Positions 1-5,457 of a DNA stretch of 6,405 nucleotides are shown in pieces. How positions within the stretch are numbered: position 1 is the stretch's first letter; each line of letters opens with the position of its first letter. The position numbers and the translations under genes were made by a program. Source of the stretch: Caulobacteraceae bacterium (lineage in GTDB: Bacteria; Pseudomonadota; Alphaproteobacteria; Caulobacterales; Caulobacteraceae); the NCBI GenBank assembly GCA_947479185.1, contig CANJYY010000160.1, positions 1 to 6,405 of the forward strand, in the 5' to 3' direction. Under the pieces are notes generated by a model that was not told the DNA's origin, ran no database searches, and worked only from the letters and a program-made list of their open reading frames with translations.

Positions 1-115
1 ACTGGTCGAGGATCCTGTGCGCCATCGCCTCGTCGGCCTGGGAGCCGAAGGTCATCGTCCCCATGCAGATCTTGGAGACATAGATGGCGCTGCGGCCGAG
101 GCGGTGATGCTGCAT
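1..115 (-). CDS. Aldo/keto reductase, N-terminal fragment (cut by the left edge)
   Basis: Thirty-eight codons are visible, starting at the ATG at 115-113 and running off the left edge. The peptide opens MQHHRLGRSAIYVSKICMG and continues with TMTFG and an acidic/Ala stretch. This is the usual beginning of an aldo/keto reductase: the first strand of the barrel, then the Gly-Thr-Met-Thr-Phe-Gly loop that precedes the first helix, most like the Tas group. Family members are NADPH-dependent cytosolic oxidoreductases acting on aldehydes and ketones. The catalytic Asp, Tyr, Lys and His lie outside the window, so activity and substrate cannot be judged. The start is secure because an in-frame stop (TGA, 133-131) lies five codons upstream with no other start between. 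No strong ribosome binding site precedes it. It lies 98 bases downstream of the SOUL gene on the same strand and may share its transcript. Confidence 0.85.
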   Translation of the reverse strand, partial: MQHHRLGRSAIYVSKICMGTMTFGSQADEAMAHRILDQ

Positions 116-174
116 GTCGGGGCGTCCGGATCAGAGGCTGTGCGCGGTCGGCGACCGGCGGTGAATCACAGTCT

Positions 175-201
175 GGTCGGCTCCCCCGCCGGAAGCCAAC
201 C
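175..201 (-). terminator. Possible hairpin downstream of the SOUL gene
   Basis: Read on the minus strand, GGTTGGCT and AGCCGACC form an 8-bp stem with one G-U pair around an 11-base G-rich loop. It begins 12 bases after the SOUL stop codon. No T-run follows, so it is not a classical intrinsic terminator. It could be a weak terminator, an mRNA 3' end stabiliser, or a chance pairing in GC-rich DNA. If it terminates, the aldo/keto reductase would need its own promoter in the rest of this gap, where I see none that is convincing. Confidence 0.3.
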
Positions 202-213
202 CCCGAAATACTG

Positions 214-843
214 TCAGGGCGCGCGCGTCACCAGCACGGCGACTTCATTGCGCCGTTGCGAGGGCAGCCGCCAGGGCGGGTCGTAGAACCAGGCCACGGG
301 CTCGCCGGCCGCGCGCCAGCCGGTCCCGGCCAGCAAGCGCAGCAGCTCGGCCTTGCGGGCGTTGACGGCCTCGTCGCGGGTGCTGCCCGAAAACCGCAGC
401 ACGGCGAAGGTCTCGGGCTCCAGCGCCACCAGCCGCACCGACGGATCCTTCGGCGCCGGCAGGGCCTCGAGGCTGTACTGGCTGGGCATGATGAACTGGA
501 TGCGCCAGGCGCCCGCGCCGTCCGGCGTCTGGGCCACCGGCGCGGTCATGGCGATCTTCTCCGACGCCTGGGCCACGGGCGCGGTCATGGCGATCGAGGT
601 GCGGGTGGTGTTGCCGCCGAAGATGTAGCCGGCCAACCGCTGGAATCCGGCCGAGCGGGCCTGCTCGTCCTGCCCGGTGACGGTGGTCTCGGCCGCGATG
701 CGCGGGCCGTACTGGCGGACTTCCAGGCCCGCCGGCGAGTCCAAGACGGAGAAGGCCGGTTCCTCGACTTTTTCACGGGCGGCGGCGCCGGAGAACAGGC
801 CGGTCAGGAAAGTCAGCGCGATCGCGGTCACCACGGGTTTCAT
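214..843 (-). CDS. SOUL-family heme-binding protein, exported
   Basis: This 209-residue protein belongs to the SOUL/HEBP heme-binding family. Members bind heme or other tetrapyrroles; the role of bacterial versions is poorly known. Residues 1-22 form a signal peptide (Lys-Pro, a hydrophobic core, then SGAAA before REK), so the mature protein should be periplasmic. Family hallmarks follow: LEVRQYGP near 40-47, FGGN near 75-78, IAMTAPVAQ twice (84-92 and 97-105), FIMPSQYSLE (117-126), YDPPW (187-191) and RRNEV (197-201). The length is normal for the family. I chose the ATG at 843 because AGGA lies 8 bases upstream and it gives a typical signal peptide. The ATG at 852 adds three residues but has AGG directly against it, too close for a ribosome binding site. 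The gene lies 61 bases downstream of the serine hydrolase on the same strand and may be co-transcribed. The family call is firm; heme binding is inferred. Confidence 0.93.
   Translation of the reverse strand: MKPVVTAIALTFLTGLFSGAAAREKVEEPAFSVLDSPAGLEVRQYGPRIAAETTVTGQDEQARSAGFQRLAGYIFGGNTTRTSIAMTAPVAQASEKIAMTAPVAQTPDGAGAWRIQFIMPSQYSLEALPAPKDPSVRLVALEPETFAVLRFSGSTRDEAVNARKAELLRLLAGTGWRAAGEPVAWFYDPPWRLPSQRRNEVAVLVTRAP
527..595 (-). repeat. 39-base tandem repeat inside the SOUL gene
   Basis: Two nearly identical 30-base blocks, at 527-556 and 566-595, start 39 bases (13 codons) apart and keep the reading frame. Each encodes IAMTAPVAQ, the SOUL signature loop, so the protein carries it twice: IAMTAPVAQASEK, then IAMTAPVAQ followed by TPDG. 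The blocks differ at only two positions, 528 versus 567 and 538 versus 577. Confidence 0.85.
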
Positions 844-904
844 GTCGCTCATCCTGCGCCGTACAGCCGGCGTCAGGGACGATGTGGTCCGAACGGGCGA
901 GGGA

Positions 905-1939
905 TCAAGGCGTTGCCGATCGCATCGCCTCGACCGCCCCGCCGATGAAGGCCCTCAGATTGTCCTTCAGCGGCATCGGCGTCGCACCGTGGCGCACCAG
1001 CACGACGTCCAGGTCCGGGACCAGCAGGGTGTACTGGCCGTCATAGCCGTTGGCCGAGAAGCTGCCCGGTCCCCCCATGCCCAGCCACCACTGCGCGCCA
1101 TAGGGCTCGGCGTCGTCGTGGATCGCGGTGGTGCGGGTGCGGGCATAGTCGACCCAGCCCTCCGGCAGGATGCGCTGATCCTCCCAGACCCCGTCGCGCA
1201 GATAGAGCAGGCCGAACCGGGCGAAATCCCGCGCCGTGCAGAAGCAGAAGGACGAGCCGATGAAGGTCCCCGCCTCGTCGAACTTGGGCGCAGGGCTCGT
1301 CATCCCCAGCGGCTCGAACAGCCGCGCCCGCATGAAGGCCTCGAAGTCTGGCCCAAAGGCGTTCAGGGCCCGGGCCAGCGCCCGGCTGATGATGTTGGTC
1401 GTGCCGCTGGAGTAGGCCATGTAGCGGTCGGGCGCATAGAGCAGCGGCATGCTGGCGGCGAAGGCGGCGACATCCTTCTGCCCCTCGCCGAACAGCATCG
1501 GGATCACGTCGGACGGCGCGTCCGGCCCGTACTCCTCGGTGAACTTCAGCCCGCTCGACATGCGCAGCAGCTGGTCGAGGGTGATCGCCCCGCGCGGATC
1601 GCCCTCGCCGCGCCATTCGGGAACATCCGCGGGCGCATGAATATCGACCAGCCCGTCGCCGACCAGCAGGCCGGTCAGGGCCTGGGTCATGCTCTTGGCC
1701 TTGGACCAGCTGGGGAAGGTGTTCTCCGCCGTCAGCCCCTCGCCGTAGCGCTCGTAGACGATCCTGCCGCCCTGAACGACCAGCAGGGCGTCGGTGCGGC
1801 CGAGCGTCTCCAGGCTGTCGGCGGCGAAGGCGCTGTCGAGGTGGGCGGCGGCCGCGCCGGTCAGGCGATCGCCCTCGGGCCATTGGACGGTCGGCCAGGG
1901 CGTGTCGGCGGGCTGGGCGGGGAGGGGGATCAGGGTCAT
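905..1939 (-). CDS. Serine hydrolase of the class C beta-lactamase / esterase fold
   Basis: This 344-residue protein belongs to the beta-lactamase class C and penicillin-binding-protein-like family, which includes carboxylesterases and 6-aminohexanoate-dimer hydrolase. These enzymes use a Ser-x-x-Lys nucleophile and a nearby Tyr to hydrolyse esters or amides. Visible motifs are VVQGGRIVYERYGEG (54-68), the nucleophile motif S79-K80-A81-K82, the helix TLDQLLRMSSGL (120-131), Y176-S177-S178 at the usual Tyr-x-Asn/Ser position, LFEPLGM (207-213), GYDGQ (298-302) and VRHG (315-318) in place of the Lys-Thr-Gly box. No signal peptide is visible, which suggests a cytosolic esterase or amidase rather than a resistance beta-lactamase. 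The ATG at 1939 has GGGAAG 8 bases upstream. The frame stays open to 2383, but that extension is antisense to another gene and lacks family similarity. It is divergent from the TonB-like gene and precedes the SOUL gene. The substrate is unknown. Confidence 0.9.
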   Translation of the reverse strand: MTLIPLPAQPADTPWPTVQWPEGDRLTGAAAAHLDSAFAADSLETLGRTDALLVVQGGRIVYERYGEGLTAENTFPSWSKAKSMTQALTGLLVGDGLVDIHAPADVPEWRGEGDPRGAITLDQLLRMSSGLKFTEEYGPDAPSDVIPMLFGEGQKDVAAFAASMPLLYAPDRYMAYSSGTTNIISRALARALNAFGPDFEAFMRARLFEPLGMTSPAPKFDEAGTFIGSSFCFCTARDFARFGLLYLRDGVWEDQRILPEGWVDYARTRTTAIHDDAEPYGAQWWLGMGGPGSFSANGYDGQYTLLVPDLDVVLVRHGATPMPLKDNLRAFIGGAVEAMRSATP

Positions 1940-2035
1940 GGCCGCAGCTTCCCGCGCGCGAGCCGACTTGTCACCACCGGGCGATTGATCTTTACCGGTA
2001 GGGCGGGCGCGACGACCCGTGGCGAGGCGAACGGC
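1940..2035. promoter_or_regulatory. Divergent intergenic region, presumed to hold two promoters
   Basis: These 96 bases separate the serine hydrolase (leftward) from the small exported protein (rightward), so promoters for both should lie here or overlap the gene ends. Ribosome binding sites are visible on each side: GGGAAG (complement of 1948-1953) for the leftward gene and GAGG (2024-2027) for the rightward gene. A poor rightward candidate is TTGTCA (1968-1973), then 17 bases, then TTTACC (1991-1996); its -10 match is weak. I see no clear operator palindrome. Confidence 0.35.
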
Positions 2036-2398
2036 ATGGCGCGGTTGGCGACGATCCTGGGAGCGGTGGTTCTGCTGGCCGGCGGCGCCGCCGTGGCGGC
2101 CGAACCGACGCCGATCCAGGGCGCGGTCGGGGTCTGCATGCGGTTCGGGCCGGATCCCGGGCGTGCGGTCGACGTGGTCGTGGTCCACCCCTCCGGCAAT
2201 CCGGTGCTCGATGCGAACATCCCCGACACCATCCGCCAGCTGTCCTGGCCGGTGACGATGAAGCCGAAGGAAGAGGGCGCCTGGGTCGGCATCTGGATGA
2301 CCGTAGACGGCGCCGACATGCCCCAGGGGGCGCTGCCCAGCTGCGAGACGGCCGACAGCCTGCTGCCCAATCCCCAGATGCAATCCCAGCCGACCTAG
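2036..2398 (+). CDS. Small exported protein with a TonB C-terminal-like core
   Basis: This 120-residue protein begins with a signal peptide (about 1-22: MARL, a hydrophobic stretch, then AAVAA before EP), so it should be periplasmic. The mature part has two cysteines, C34 and C103, which could form a disulfide. Residues 46-72 (VDVVVVHPSGNPVLD, then a helix and LSWP) resemble the TonB C-terminal pattern, in which a strand is followed by SSGNPxLD, a helix and Phe/Trp-Pro; residues 83-90 could be the next strand. The proline-rich spacer and N-terminal anchor of a true TonB are absent, so I infer the fold only and do not call it an energy transducer. The ATG at 2036 has GAGG 8 bases upstream, and codons are strongly G/C at the third position. 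Its TAG overlaps the ribosome binding site of the SDR, which implies co-translation. Without the TonB-like reading it would be a hypothetical secreted protein. Confidence 0.75.
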   Translation: MARLATILGAVVLLAGGAAVAAEPTPIQGAVGVCMRFGPDPGRAVDVVVVHPSGNPVLDANIPDTIRQLSWPVTMKPKEEGAWVGIWMTVDGADMPQGALPSCETADSLLPNPQMQSQPT

Positions 2399-2400
2399 GA
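2397..2400 (+). promoter_or_regulatory. Ribosome binding site overlapping a stop codon
   Basis: AGGA shares two bases with the TAG stop (2396-2398) of the small exported protein and sits 6 bases before the ATG of the SDR. The arrangement suggests translational coupling and supports the ATG at 2407 as the start. Confidence 0.6.
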
Positions 2401-2406
2401 CGCGCC

Positions 2407-3087
2407 ATGACCTCGAGAACCTTTGCGATCACCGGCGGCTTCGGCGTGCTGGGCCAGGCGGTGGCCCGCGCGGTGCTGGCGAGCGGCGGCCAGGCGGCGC
2501 TGATCGACTTCGCGCCGGAAGGCCGCGGTCTGCCGGACGGCGCGATCGCCATCGGCGGCGTCGATCTCTCCGACGAGGGCCAGGCGAAGGCCGCGATGGA
2601 CAGGGCCGCCGAGGCGCTCGGCGGTCTGGACGTGCTGGTCAATGTCGCCGGCGGCTTCACCTGGCAGACCCTGGCGGACGGCGACCTCGCCGCCTGGAGC
2701 CGGATGTTCGCGCTCAACACCCTGACCTGCGCCAGCGCCTGCAGGGCGGCCCTGCCGCACCTGCTTGCGGCGCGCGCGGGACGAATCGTCAGCGTCGGCG
2801 CGGGCGGCGCGGTCAAGGCCGCCGCCGGCATGGGCGCCTATGCCGCGTCCAAGGCCGGCGTGCACCGCCTGACCGAGAGTCTGGCCGAGGAACTGAAGGG
2901 CCGGGTGACGGTCAACGCGGTCCTGCCCTCGATCATCGACACCCCGACCAACCGCGCCGACATGCCGGACGCGGATTTCGCCGCCTGGGTCACGCCCGAC
3001 GAAGTCGCGCAGGCGATCCTGTGGCTGGCCTCGGACGCGGCGAGCGGCGTGACCGGCGCGCTGTTGCCAGTCTCCGGGCGGGTCTGA
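2407..3087 (+). CDS. Short-chain dehydrogenase/reductase (SDR)
   Basis: This 226-residue cytosolic oxidoreductase has a single Rossmann domain, a little shorter than the usual 240-260 residues. The nucleotide-binding motif is TGGFGVLG (9-16), which has the TGxxGxxG spacing of extended SDRs rather than the classical TGxxxGxG. D34, at the end of the second strand, suggests a preference for NAD(H) over NADP(H). Also visible are D53 (VDLSD, adenine contact), NVAGG (79-83), the structural and catalytic Asn N104, and Y145-x-x-x-K149 (YAASK). The catalytic Ser expected about 13 residues before the Tyr is Ala (A132 in SVGAGGA). The C-terminal part (SDAASGVTGALLPVSG, 209-224) matches the SDR pattern of W/L-x-SD...TG. 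The SDR is coupled to the preceding exported-protein gene. The family is certain; the substrate is not, and a fatty-acid 3-oxoacyl reductase role is only one of many options. Confidence 0.92.
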   Translation: MTSRTFAITGGFGVLGQAVARAVLASGGQAALIDFAPEGRGLPDGAIAIGGVDLSDEGQAKAAMDRAAEALGGLDVLVNVAGGFTWQTLADGDLAAWSRMFALNTLTCASACRAALPHLLAARAGRIVSVGAGGAVKAAAGMGAYAASKAGVHRLTESLAEELKGRVTVNAVLPSIIDTPTNRADMPDADFAAWVTPDEVAQAILWLASDAASGVTGALLPVSGRV

Positions 3088-3143
3088 ATACCCATTTTCG
3101 TGGGCGTGACCGGCGGGCGGGAACGCGCTAAGCCCGAATCCTG

Positions 3144-3767
3144 ATGTCCGACTCCGATCACGCCCCCCGCATCTCCGAAATCCTGGACGCCATCGCCGGC
3201 TCCAAGCGCAAGACCGTGTCGGTGCAGGACGTGCTGGAGGCGTTCGGCGACCGGGCGTTCGGCGCGCTGCTGTTCGTGTTCGCCGCGCCGGTGGCCCTGC
3301 CGATGCCGCCGGGCGTCTCGGCCATTCTCGGCGCGCCGCTGCTGTTCATCACCGCCCAGTTGATGGTCGGCCGGCGCACGCTTTGGCTGCCCCGGGCCCT
3401 GGCTGACCGGACCATGACGCGGGCCGACTTCGTCGCGCTGATGGGCAAGCTGTCGCCCTACCTGACCTGGCTGGAGCGCCGGCTGAAGCCGCGGTTCACC
3501 TACCTCTACAATCCCTGGCTCGACCGGCTGACCGGCCTGATCTGCCTGGTGCTGGCGATCATCGTCTTCCTGCCGATCCCCTTCGGCAACATGCTGCCGG
3601 CCCTGGCCATCAGCGCCTTTGGCCTCGGCGTGGCCGAGCGTGACGGCGTTGTGGGCCTGTTCGGCGGTGTCATGGCGACGATCAGCATCGCGGTGCTGGT
3701 GGTGCTGTCCAAGGCGCTCATCGCCGGCGCCACCGCCTTCGTCGTGACCCTGCTGCAGATGTTCTGA
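3144..3767 (+). CDS. ExoD-family inner-membrane protein
   Basis: This 207-residue protein matches the exopolysaccharide synthesis ExoD family, named after the Sinorhizobium meliloti protein needed for exopolysaccharide production and nodule invasion; the biochemical role of the family is unknown. A soluble N-terminus (1-36, with SEILDAI) is followed by the family's conserved block: GDRAFGALLFVFAAPVALP (35-53), then MPPGVSAILGAPLL (54-67), LWLP (80-83) and LERRLKPR (110-117). Hydrophobic segments at about 38-56, 58-75, 128-146, 148-164, 168-188 and 189-205 suggest up to six membrane passes. Length is typical. The ATG at 3144 begins a typical family N-terminus, but no good ribosome binding site precedes it. 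It lies 56 bases after the SDR on the same strand, so co-transcription is possible. No exopolysaccharide gene is nearby, and I give no gene symbol because orthology to exoD itself cannot be shown here. Confidence 0.9.
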   Translation: MSDSDHAPRISEILDAIAGSKRKTVSVQDVLEAFGDRAFGALLFVFAAPVALPMPPGVSAILGAPLLFITAQLMVGRRTLWLPRALADRTMTRADFVALMGKLSPYLTWLERRLKPRFTYLYNPWLDRLTGLICLVLAIIVFLPIPFGNMLPALAISAFGLGVAERDGVVGLFGGVMATISIAVLVVLSKALIAGATAFVVTLLQMF

Positions 3768-3771
3768 TCAA

Positions 3772-3798
3772 GGGGCAGACACCGCAGGCGCCTGTCCC
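3772..3798. terminator. Possible hairpin between convergent genes
   Basis: GGGGCAG (3772-3778) can pair with CTGTCCC (3792-3798) across a 13-base loop, giving 7 bp with one G-U pair on the plus strand. On the minus strand that pair becomes an A-C mismatch. The loop and right arm share a perfect 10-base palindrome, CAGGCGCCTG (3785-3794). It lies 4 bases after the ExoD stop and 6 bases after the monooxygenase stop, where a shared terminator would be expected. There is no T-run, so the call is weak. Confidence 0.35.
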
Positions 3799-3804
3799 GT
3801 TCGT

Positions 3805-5259
3805 TCACGCCACCTCGTAGTCCGCCAGCCGGGGCGTCCGCATCAGCCGCCGATAGGTGGCGGTGTCGCCGCCCCAGTTGTTGGTGATCTTGCCGGACGC
3901 GGTCTTGTACCAGCTGGAGCAGGATCCGGCCCAGGCCGTCTTCGTCAGATCGTGTTGTAGTTCAACGTTGAACTTCTTGAACGCCTCATCCTTCACGGAC
4001 ATGGCCTTCGCGCCCCGGCGCTTCAGTTCCTTCATCGCCTCGACCAGGTAGCCGACCTGGGATTCGATCATCACGATGATCGAGTTGTGCCCGAGGTTGG
4101 TGTTCGGCCCATACAGCATGAACAGGTTGGGGAAGCCCGACACGGTGACGCCCAGATAGGCCTCGGCGCCGTCCTTCCAGGCCGCATTGAGCGTCTTGCC
4201 GCCCGCGCCGACGATCTCGACCGGCGAGATGAAGTCGGTGGTGACGAAGCCGGTGCCGTAGACCAGCACGTCGCAGCCGTGTTCGACGCCGTCGGCGGTC
4301 TGCACGCCGTTCGCGCTCACCGCCGACACGGCCTCGGTGACCAGTTCGACGTTCGGCCGCATCAGCGCCTGGTAGTAGTCGTCGGAGATCAGCACCCGCT
4401 TGCAGCCGATCGGATAGTCCGGCGTCAGCCTGGCCTTCAGCACCGGATCGGTGACCACCTCGTCGAGGTATTTAAGCGCCAGCCCCTTGAAGGCCTCGGC
4501 CGACTTCGTGCCCTGTTTGAAGGCGTTGAAGCGCAGGTCCATCATCTGCCAGATGAACCAGCGATTGAGGCGGTCGAGCGCCGGGAAGGTCCGGTACAGC
4601 CGCTTCTCGAAGTCGCTGAACGGCTTGTCCAGCCGGGGCACGACATAGTTGGGCGTGCGCTGGAACACGACGACCTTGCCGGCGGTCCTGGCGATCTCGG
4701 GAATGTACTGGATGGCGCTGGCCCCGGCGCCGATGCAGCCGACGGTCTTGCCGGTCAGGTCGACATCGTGCCGCCAGCCGGCCGAGTGCCAGCTGTCGCC
4801 CTTGAAGGTCTCGCGGCCCGGGATGCCGGCGTAGCCCGGCTTGTTCAGCTGGCCGAGGCCGGACACCAGCACGGGGGCCGACAGGCTCTCGCCGCCCTTG
4901 ACGGTGACGGTCCACAGGCCCGCGGCGTCATCCCAGACGGCCTTCTCGACCTCGGTGTTGAAGCGGAACAGGTCCATCACCCCGAACTGTTTCGCCACCC
5001 GCTCCATGTAGTCGCGGATCTCGGCCTGCGGCGAGAAAGCCCGGCTCCAGTCGGGGTTCAGGGCGAAGGACAGCGAATAGAGCCGCGAGGGCACGTCGCA
5101 GCAGGCGCCGGGATAGGTGTTCTCGCGCCAGGTGCCGCCGATCCGGTCGGCCTTCTCCAGCACCACCACCCGGCCGAAGCCCGCTTCCTTCAGCTTGATC
5201 GCCGCGGTCAGTCCGCCGAAGCCGGCGCCCATGACGATTGCGTCCAGTTGACTGGCCAT
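3805..5259 (-). CDS. Flavin-containing Baeyer-Villiger-type monooxygenase
   Basis: This 484-residue protein should be an FAD- and NADPH-dependent monooxygenase. In order: FAD Rossmann motif GAGFGG (11-16), glutamate E35 at the end of the second strand, GGTWRENTYPG (41-51) with D55, and the Baeyer-Villiger fingerprint region F152-x-G154-x3-H158-x3-W162. Then come the NADPH Rossmann motif GAGASA (177-182), FQRTPNYVVPR (199-209), YGTGF (334-338) and YGPNTNLGHNS (383-393). These match 4-hydroxyacetophenone- and cyclohexanone-type enzymes, which turn ketones into esters or lactones, or oxidise S or N atoms. The last fingerprint position, usually Pro or Asp, is R163. Length is a little below typical type I enzymes (about 500-550), and I see no large N-terminal extension. 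The start is supported by GGAGG (complement of 5270-5274), 10 bases upstream. The gene is convergent with ExoD and divergent from the EF-G-like gene, so it is probably monocistronic. The substrate is unknown. Confidence 0.93.
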   Translation of the reverse strand: MASQLDAIVMGAGFGGLTAAIKLKEAGFGRVVVLEKADRIGGTWRENTYPGACCDVPSRLYSLSFALNPDWSRAFSPQAEIRDYMERVAKQFGVMDLFRFNTEVEKAVWDDAAGLWTVTVKGGESLSAPVLVSGLGQLNKPGYAGIPGRETFKGDSWHSAGWRHDVDLTGKTVGCIGAGASAIQYIPEIARTAGKVVVFQRTPNYVVPRLDKPFSDFEKRLYRTFPALDRLNRWFIWQMMDLRFNAFKQGTKSAEAFKGLALKYLDEVVTDPVLKARLTPDYPIGCKRVLISDDYYQALMRPNVELVTEAVSAVSANGVQTADGVEHGCDVLVYGTGFVTTDFISPVEIVGAGGKTLNAAWKDGAEAYLGVTVSGFPNLFMLYGPNTNLGHNSIIVMIESQVGYLVEAMKELKRRGAKAMSVKDEAFKKFNVELQHDLTKTAWAGSCSSWYKTASGKITNNWGGDTATYRRLMRTPRLADYEVA

Positions 5260-5457
5260 GCCGTTGTTTCCTCCGTCGTTGGACGAAGTATCACCCAGGG
5301 TCGCGGAGCGGGAAAGCCTGACGCAGGGTTACTTGCGCTTGCCCTCGGCGCGCGGCGGGTGTTGCATCGATCCGTGGGGCTCGGGTCTCGCGCCCCCATA
5401 ACCAGAAGCGACGCGGCGGGGCCGCGCGTCTCGCCGCCGTAAGGTGGGAGAACGGGC
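5260..5457. promoter_or_regulatory. Divergent intergenic region between monooxygenase and EF-G-like gene
   Basis: These 198 bases should hold promoters for both flanking genes. Leftward, a weak candidate is TTTCCC (complement of 5310-5315), 17 bases, then GATACT (complement of 5287-5292), which would give a leader of about 20 bases carrying the GGAGG site. Rightward, I see no convincing -35/-10 pair. CGGCGG (5414-5419) can pair with CCGCCG (5434-5439) across 14 bases, a possible leader hairpin just before the ribosome binding site GGAG (5447-5450), but such pairing is common at this GC content. I see no tRNA or riboswitch. Confidence 0.35.

Noticed and set aside
145..157. Inverted repeat CGGTC-GGC-GACCG upstream of the aldo/keto reductase
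   Set aside because: The 5-bp arms around a 3-base loop are too short to be convincing as an operator or terminator at this GC content.
857..872. Hairpin CGCCG-N6-CGGCG between the serine hydrolase and SOUL genes
   Set aside because: A 5-bp stem is weak, there is no T-run, and it sits against the SOUL ribosome binding site, so I did not call it a terminator.
677..2035. Long plus-strand open frame ahead of the small exported protein
   Set aside because: It is antisense to the SOUL and serine hydrolase genes, rich in Arg/Gly/Ala as expected for shadow frames in GC-rich DNA, and lacks any domain. Only 2036-2398 of that frame is supported.
1940..2383. Upstream extension of the serine hydrolase frame by 148 codons
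   Set aside because: It runs antisense to the small exported protein, which has a signal peptide, a ribosome binding site and coupling to the SDR. The extension shows no domain, while the ATG at 1939 starts a normal-length family member.
3091..3136. Short pairings after the SDR stop (CCCA/TGGG and CGGGC/GCCCG)
   Set aside because: Stems of 4-5 bp without a T-run are expected by chance in such DNA and do not support a terminator before ExoD.
5329..5367. Minus-strand 12-codon frame reading MQHPPRAEGKRK then stop
   Set aside because: The GKRK-stop ending looks like a protein C-terminus, but there is no ribosome binding site and no recognisable coding sequence upstream in the frame, so a gene remnant cannot be supported.
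4087..5442. 451-codon plus-strand open frame opposite the monooxygenase
   Set aside because: The opposite strand encodes a complete flavoprotein with every expected motif. This frame is rich in Gly/Ala/Arg/His/Val and has no recognisable domain.
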